From: Primulina eburnea
Lineage: Eukaryota > Streptophyta > Magnoliopsida > Lamiales > Gesneriaceae
Reading direction: 5' to 3'
Length of the DNA stretch: 64,000 nucleotides
Assembly: GCF_022965805.1 (NCBI RefSeq)
Contig: NW_027330861.1
Span: 62,001 to 126,000, forward strand
The stretch's first letter is position 1. Each line of letters opens with the position of its first letter. The notes under the pieces are model-generated. The model was not told the origin of the DNA. It saw only the letters and a list, made by a program, of their open reading frames with translations, and made no database searches. Positions 59,801-64,000 of the stretch are shown one piece after another. Both the position numbers and the translations under genes were made by a program.

Positions 59801-62800
59801 GGATGACAAGTAGTAGATTACAACAATATTGAGCAAAGTTTAGCCCATAAAGTAATCCATAAATATAATCCCTCCCCTTCTTAGTCCTAGGCAACCCCAA
59901 AATAAAGTCCATAGAAATGTCAATCCAAGTTCTTTTAAGAATAGCACGCAAAAGTATTCCCAAAGTTCTATTTACAACTTCAGTTTGTCCATCCGTTTGA
60001 GGATGACAAGTAGTAGATTACAACTTTATTGTGCAAATTTTAGCCCATAAAGTAATCCATAAATAGAAACCCTCCCTTTCTTAGTCCTAGGCAACCCCAA
60101 AATAAAGTCCATAGAAATGTCAATCCAAGTTCTTTTAAGAATATCACGCTAAAGTGTTCCCAAAGTTCTATTGACAACTTCAGTTTGTCCTTCCGTTTGA
60201 GGATGACAAGTAGTAGATTACAACAATATTGAGCAAAGTTTAGCCCATAAAGTAATCCAAAAATAGAATCCCTCCCCTTCTTAGTCCTAGGCAACCCCAA
60301 AATAAAGTCCATAAAAATGTCAATCCAAGTTCTTTTAAGAATAGCACGCAAAAGTGTACCTAAAGTTCTATTGACAACTTCAGTTTGTCCATCCGTTTGA
60401 GGATGACAAGTAGTAGATTACAACAATATTGAGCAAAGTTTAGCCCATAAAGTAATCCAAAAATAGAATCCCTCCCCTTCTTAGTCCTAGGCAACACCAA
60501 AATAAAGTCCATAGAAATGTCAATCCAAGTTCTTTTAAGAATAGCACGCAAAAGTGTTCCCAAAGTTCTATTGACAACTTCAGTTTGTCAATCCGTTTGA
60601 GGATGACAAGTAGTAGATTACAACAATATTGAGCAAAGTTTGGCCCATAAAGTAATCCAAAAATAGAATCCCTCCCCTTCTTAGTCCTAGGCAACCCCAA
60701 AATAAAGTCCATAGAAATGTCAATCCAAGTTCTTTTAAGAATGGCACGCAAAAGTATTCTCAAAGTTCTATTTACAACTTCAGTTTGTCCATCCGTTTGA
60801 GGATGACAAGTAGTAGATTACAACTTTATTGTGCAAATTTTAGCCCATAAAGTAATCCATAAATAGAATCCCTCCCCTTCTTAGTCCTAGGCAACCCCAA
60901 AATAAAGTCCATAGAAATGTCAATCCAAGTTCTTTTAAGAATATCACGCAAAAGTGTTCCCAAAGTTCTATTGACAACTTCAGTTTGTCCTTCCGTTTGA
61001 TGATGACAAGTAGTAGATTACAACAACATTGAGCAAAGTTTAGCCCATAAAGTAATCCAAAAATAGAATCCCTCCCCTTCTTAGTCCTAGGCAACCCCAA
61101 AATAAAGTCCATAGAAATGTCAATCCAAGTTCTTTTAAGAATAGCACGCAAAAGTGTACCTATAGTTCTATTGACAACTTCAGTTTGTCCATCCGTTTGA
61201 GGATGACAAGTAGTAGATTACAACAATATTGAGCAAAGTTTAGCCCATAAAGTAATCCAAAAATATAATCCCTCCCCTTCTTAGTCCTAGGCAACCCCAA
61301 AATAAAGTCCATAGAAATGTCAATCCAAGTTCTTTTAAGAATAGCACGCAAAAGTGTTCCCAAAGTTCTATTGACAACTTCAGTTTGTCAATCCGTTTGA
61401 GGATGACAAGTAGTAGATTACAACAATATTGAGCAAAGTTTGGCCCATAATGTAATCCAAAAATAAAATCCCTCCCCTTCTTATTCCTAGGCAACCTCAA
61501 AATAAAGTCCATAGAAATGTCAATCCAAGTTCTTTTTAAGAATAGCACACAAAAGTGTACCCAAAGTTCTATTGACAACTTCAGTTTGTCCATCCGTTTG
61601 AGGATGACAAGTACTAGATTACAACTTTATTGTGCAAAGTTTAGACCATAAAGTAATCCTTAAATAGAATCCATCCCCTTCTTAGTCCTAGGCAACCCCA
61701 AAATAAAGTCCATAGAAATGTCATTCCAAGTTCTTTTAAGAATAGCACGTAAAAGTGTTCCCAAAGTTATATTTACAACTTCAGTTTGTCCATCTGTTTG
61801 AGGATGACAAGTAGTAGATTACAACTTTATTGTGCAAATTTTAGCCCATAAAGTAATCCATAAATAGAATCCCTCCCCTTCTTAGTCCTAGGCAACCCCA
61901 AAATAAAGTCCATAGAAATGTCAATCCAAGTTCTTTTAAGAATAGCACGCAAAATTGTTCCCAAAGTTCTATTTACAACTTCAGTTTGTCCATCCGTTTG
62001 AGGATGACAAGTAGTAGATTACAACTTTATTGTGCAAATTTTAGCCCATAAAGTAATCCATAAATAGAATCCCTCCCCTTCTTAGTCCTAGGCAACCCCA
62101 AAATAAAGTCCATAGAAATGTCAATCCAAGTTCTTTTAAGAATAGCACGCAAAAGTGTTCCCAAAGTTCTATTGACAACTTCAGTTTGTCAATCCGTTTG
62201 AGGATGACAAGTAGTAGATTACAACAATATTGAGCAAAGTTTGGCCCATAAAGTAATCCAAAAATAGAATCCCTCCCCTTCTTAGTCCTAGGCAACCCCA
62301 AAATAAAGTCCATAGAAATGTCAATCCAAGTTCTTTTAAGAATGGCACGCAAAAGTATTCCCAAAGTTCTATTTACAACTTCAGTTTGTCCATCCGTTTG
62401 AGGATGACAAGTAGTAGATTACAACTTTATTGTGCAAATTTTAGCCCATAAAGTAATCCATAAATAGAATCCCTCCCCTTCTTAGTCCTAGGCAACCCCA
62501 AAATAAAGTCCATAGAAATGTCAATCCAAGTTCTTTTAAGAATATCACGCAAAAGTGTTCCCAAAGTTCTATTGACAACTTCAGTTTGTCCTTCCGTTTG
62601 AGGATGACAAGTAGTAGATTACAACAATATTGAGCAAAGTTTAGCCCATAAAGTAATCCAAAAATAGAATCCCTCCCCTTCTTAGTCCTAGGCAACCCCA
62701 AAATAAAGTCCATAGAAATGTCAATCCAAGTTCTTTTAAGAATAGCACGCAAAAGTGTACCTAAAGTTCTATTGATAACTTCAGTTTGTCCATCCGTTTG

Positions 62801-64000
62801 AGGATGACAAGTAGTAGATTACAACAATATTGAGCAATGTTTAGCCCATAAAGTAATCCAAAAATAGAATCCCTCCCCTTCTTAGTCCTAGGCAACCCCA
62901 AAATAAAGTCCATAGAAATTTCAATCCAAGTTCTTTTAAGAATAGCACGCAAAAGTGTTCCCAAAGTTCTATGGACAACTTCAGTTTGTCAATCCGTTTG
63001 AGGATGACAAGTAGTAGATTACAACAATATTGAGCAAAGTTTGGCCATAAAGTAATCCAAAAATAAAATCCCTCCCCTTCTTATTCCTAGGCAACCCCAA
63101 AATAAAGTCCATAGAAATGTCAATCCAAGTTCTTTTTAAGAATAGCACGCAAAAGTGTACCCAAAGTTCTATTGACAACTTCAGTTTGTCCATCCGTCTG
63201 AGGATGACAAGTACTAGATTACAACTTTATTGTGCAAAGTTTAGCCCATAAAGTAATCCATAAATAGAATCCCTCCCCTTCTTAGTCCTAGGCAACCCCA
63301 AAATAAAGTCCATAGAAATGTCATTCCAAGTTCTTTTAAGAATAGCACGTAAAAGTGTTCCCAAAGTTATATTTACAACTTCAGTTTGTCCATCCGTTTG
63401 AGGATGACAAGTAGTAGATTACAACAATATTGAGCAAAGTTTAGCCCATAAAGTAATCCAAAAATAGAATCCCTCCCCTTCTTAGTTCTAGGCAACCCAA
63501 AAATAAACTCCATAGAAATGTCAATCCAAGTTCTTTTTAAGAATCCCTCCCCTTCTTAGTCCTAGACAACCCCAAAATAAAGTCCAAAGAAATGTCAATC
63601 CAAGTTCTTTTAAGAATAGCACGCAAAATTGTTCCCAAAGTTCTATTTACAACTTCAGTTTGTCCATCCGTTTGAGGATGTCAAGTAGTAGATTACAACT
63701 TTATTGTGCAAAGTTTAGCCCATAAAGTAATCCATAAATAGAATCCCTCCCCTTTTTAGTCCTAGGCAACCCCAAAATAAAGTCCATAGAAATGTCATTC
63801 CAAGTTCTTTTAAGAATAGCACGCAAAAGTGTTCCCAAAGTTCTATTTACAACTTCAGTTTGTCCATCCGTTTGAGGATGACAAGTAGTAGATTACAACA
63901 ATATTGAGCAAAGTTTAGCCCATAAAGTAATCCAAAAATAGAATCCCTCCCCTTCTTAGTCCTAGGCAACCCCAAAATAAAGTCCATAGAAATGTCAATC

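Larger units (their letters stand above)
48693..64000 (-). repeat. Satellite array, segment 3: about 76 monomers, continuing past the window
   Basis: The array resumes with the ATAAA duplication and runs to the last base. Monomers are mostly 200 bp. Variants such as GTTTGGCCCATAA (near 50280, 51080, 52280, 60640, 61440 and 62240), AATGGCACG, GTACCTAAAG and GTCCTTCCG recur in fixed order and reveal duplicated blocks. Three shortened monomers lie near 53790, 54666 and 63544. A few copies lose the in-frame TAA (for example near 52464), letting the frame run through both integrase pieces (52086-52469). All open frames are repeat translations. Confidence 0.95.

Noticed and set aside
8725..64000. 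CRISPR array
   Set aside because: The 200-bp units are contiguous with no unique spacers, and the context is a eukaryotic genome.

Overview
This looks like heterochromatin from a plant nuclear genome, probably a flowering plant and perhaps a eudicot. It holds only repeats: AT-rich LTR retrotransposons of plant Ty1/Copia and Ty3/Gypsy type, primer-binding sites matching plant initiator tRNA-Met, and about 41 kb of a tandem satellite. I found no host gene, tRNA, rRNA or CRISPR array. The species cannot be named from the sequence.

Layout. (1) 1-8724: a minus-strand Ty1/Copia element cut by the left window edge. It has 2071-bp LTRs, a long leader and a gag-pol reading frame broken by two single-base frameshifts. 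(2) 8725-19656, 22996-37830 and 48693-64000: one satellite array of roughly 205 monomers of 200 or 201 bp, split by insertions. (3) 19657-22995: a miniature Ty3/Gypsy derivative with two 1504-bp LTRs around only 331 bp of internal sequence, flanked by a 5-bp duplication (GTTTA). (4) 37831-48692: a probable solo LTR of about 3.0 kb (duplication ATAAA). Nested in it at 38263-46095 is a second Gypsy element (duplication CACAC) with nearly identical 2.37-kb LTRs and a badly decayed but co-linear gag-pol.

The most interesting feature is the satellite. On the minus strand each monomer is a chimera of two non-adjacent pieces of a Ty3/Gypsy integrase. One piece carries the first catalytic Asp region ([20 protein letters not shown]), the other the catalytic Glu region ([20 protein letters not shown]). 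The middle of the domain, with the second Asp, is missing, and tandem repetition puts the pieces in alternating order. The array has higher-order organisation: marker monomers recur at multiples of about 200 bp, with 11-mer, 10-mer, 5-mer and other blocks.

No functional cellular pathway is encoded. The order of events is readable: satellite amplification came first. Then the Copia element, the mini-Gypsy element and the solo-LTR parent each inserted into satellite monomers, and one Gypsy element inserted into the solo LTR or its parent. Nearly identical LTRs in three elements suggest recent activity. A centromeric or pericentromeric position is plausible from the integrase-derived satellite and the nested insertions, but the sequence alone does not prove it.
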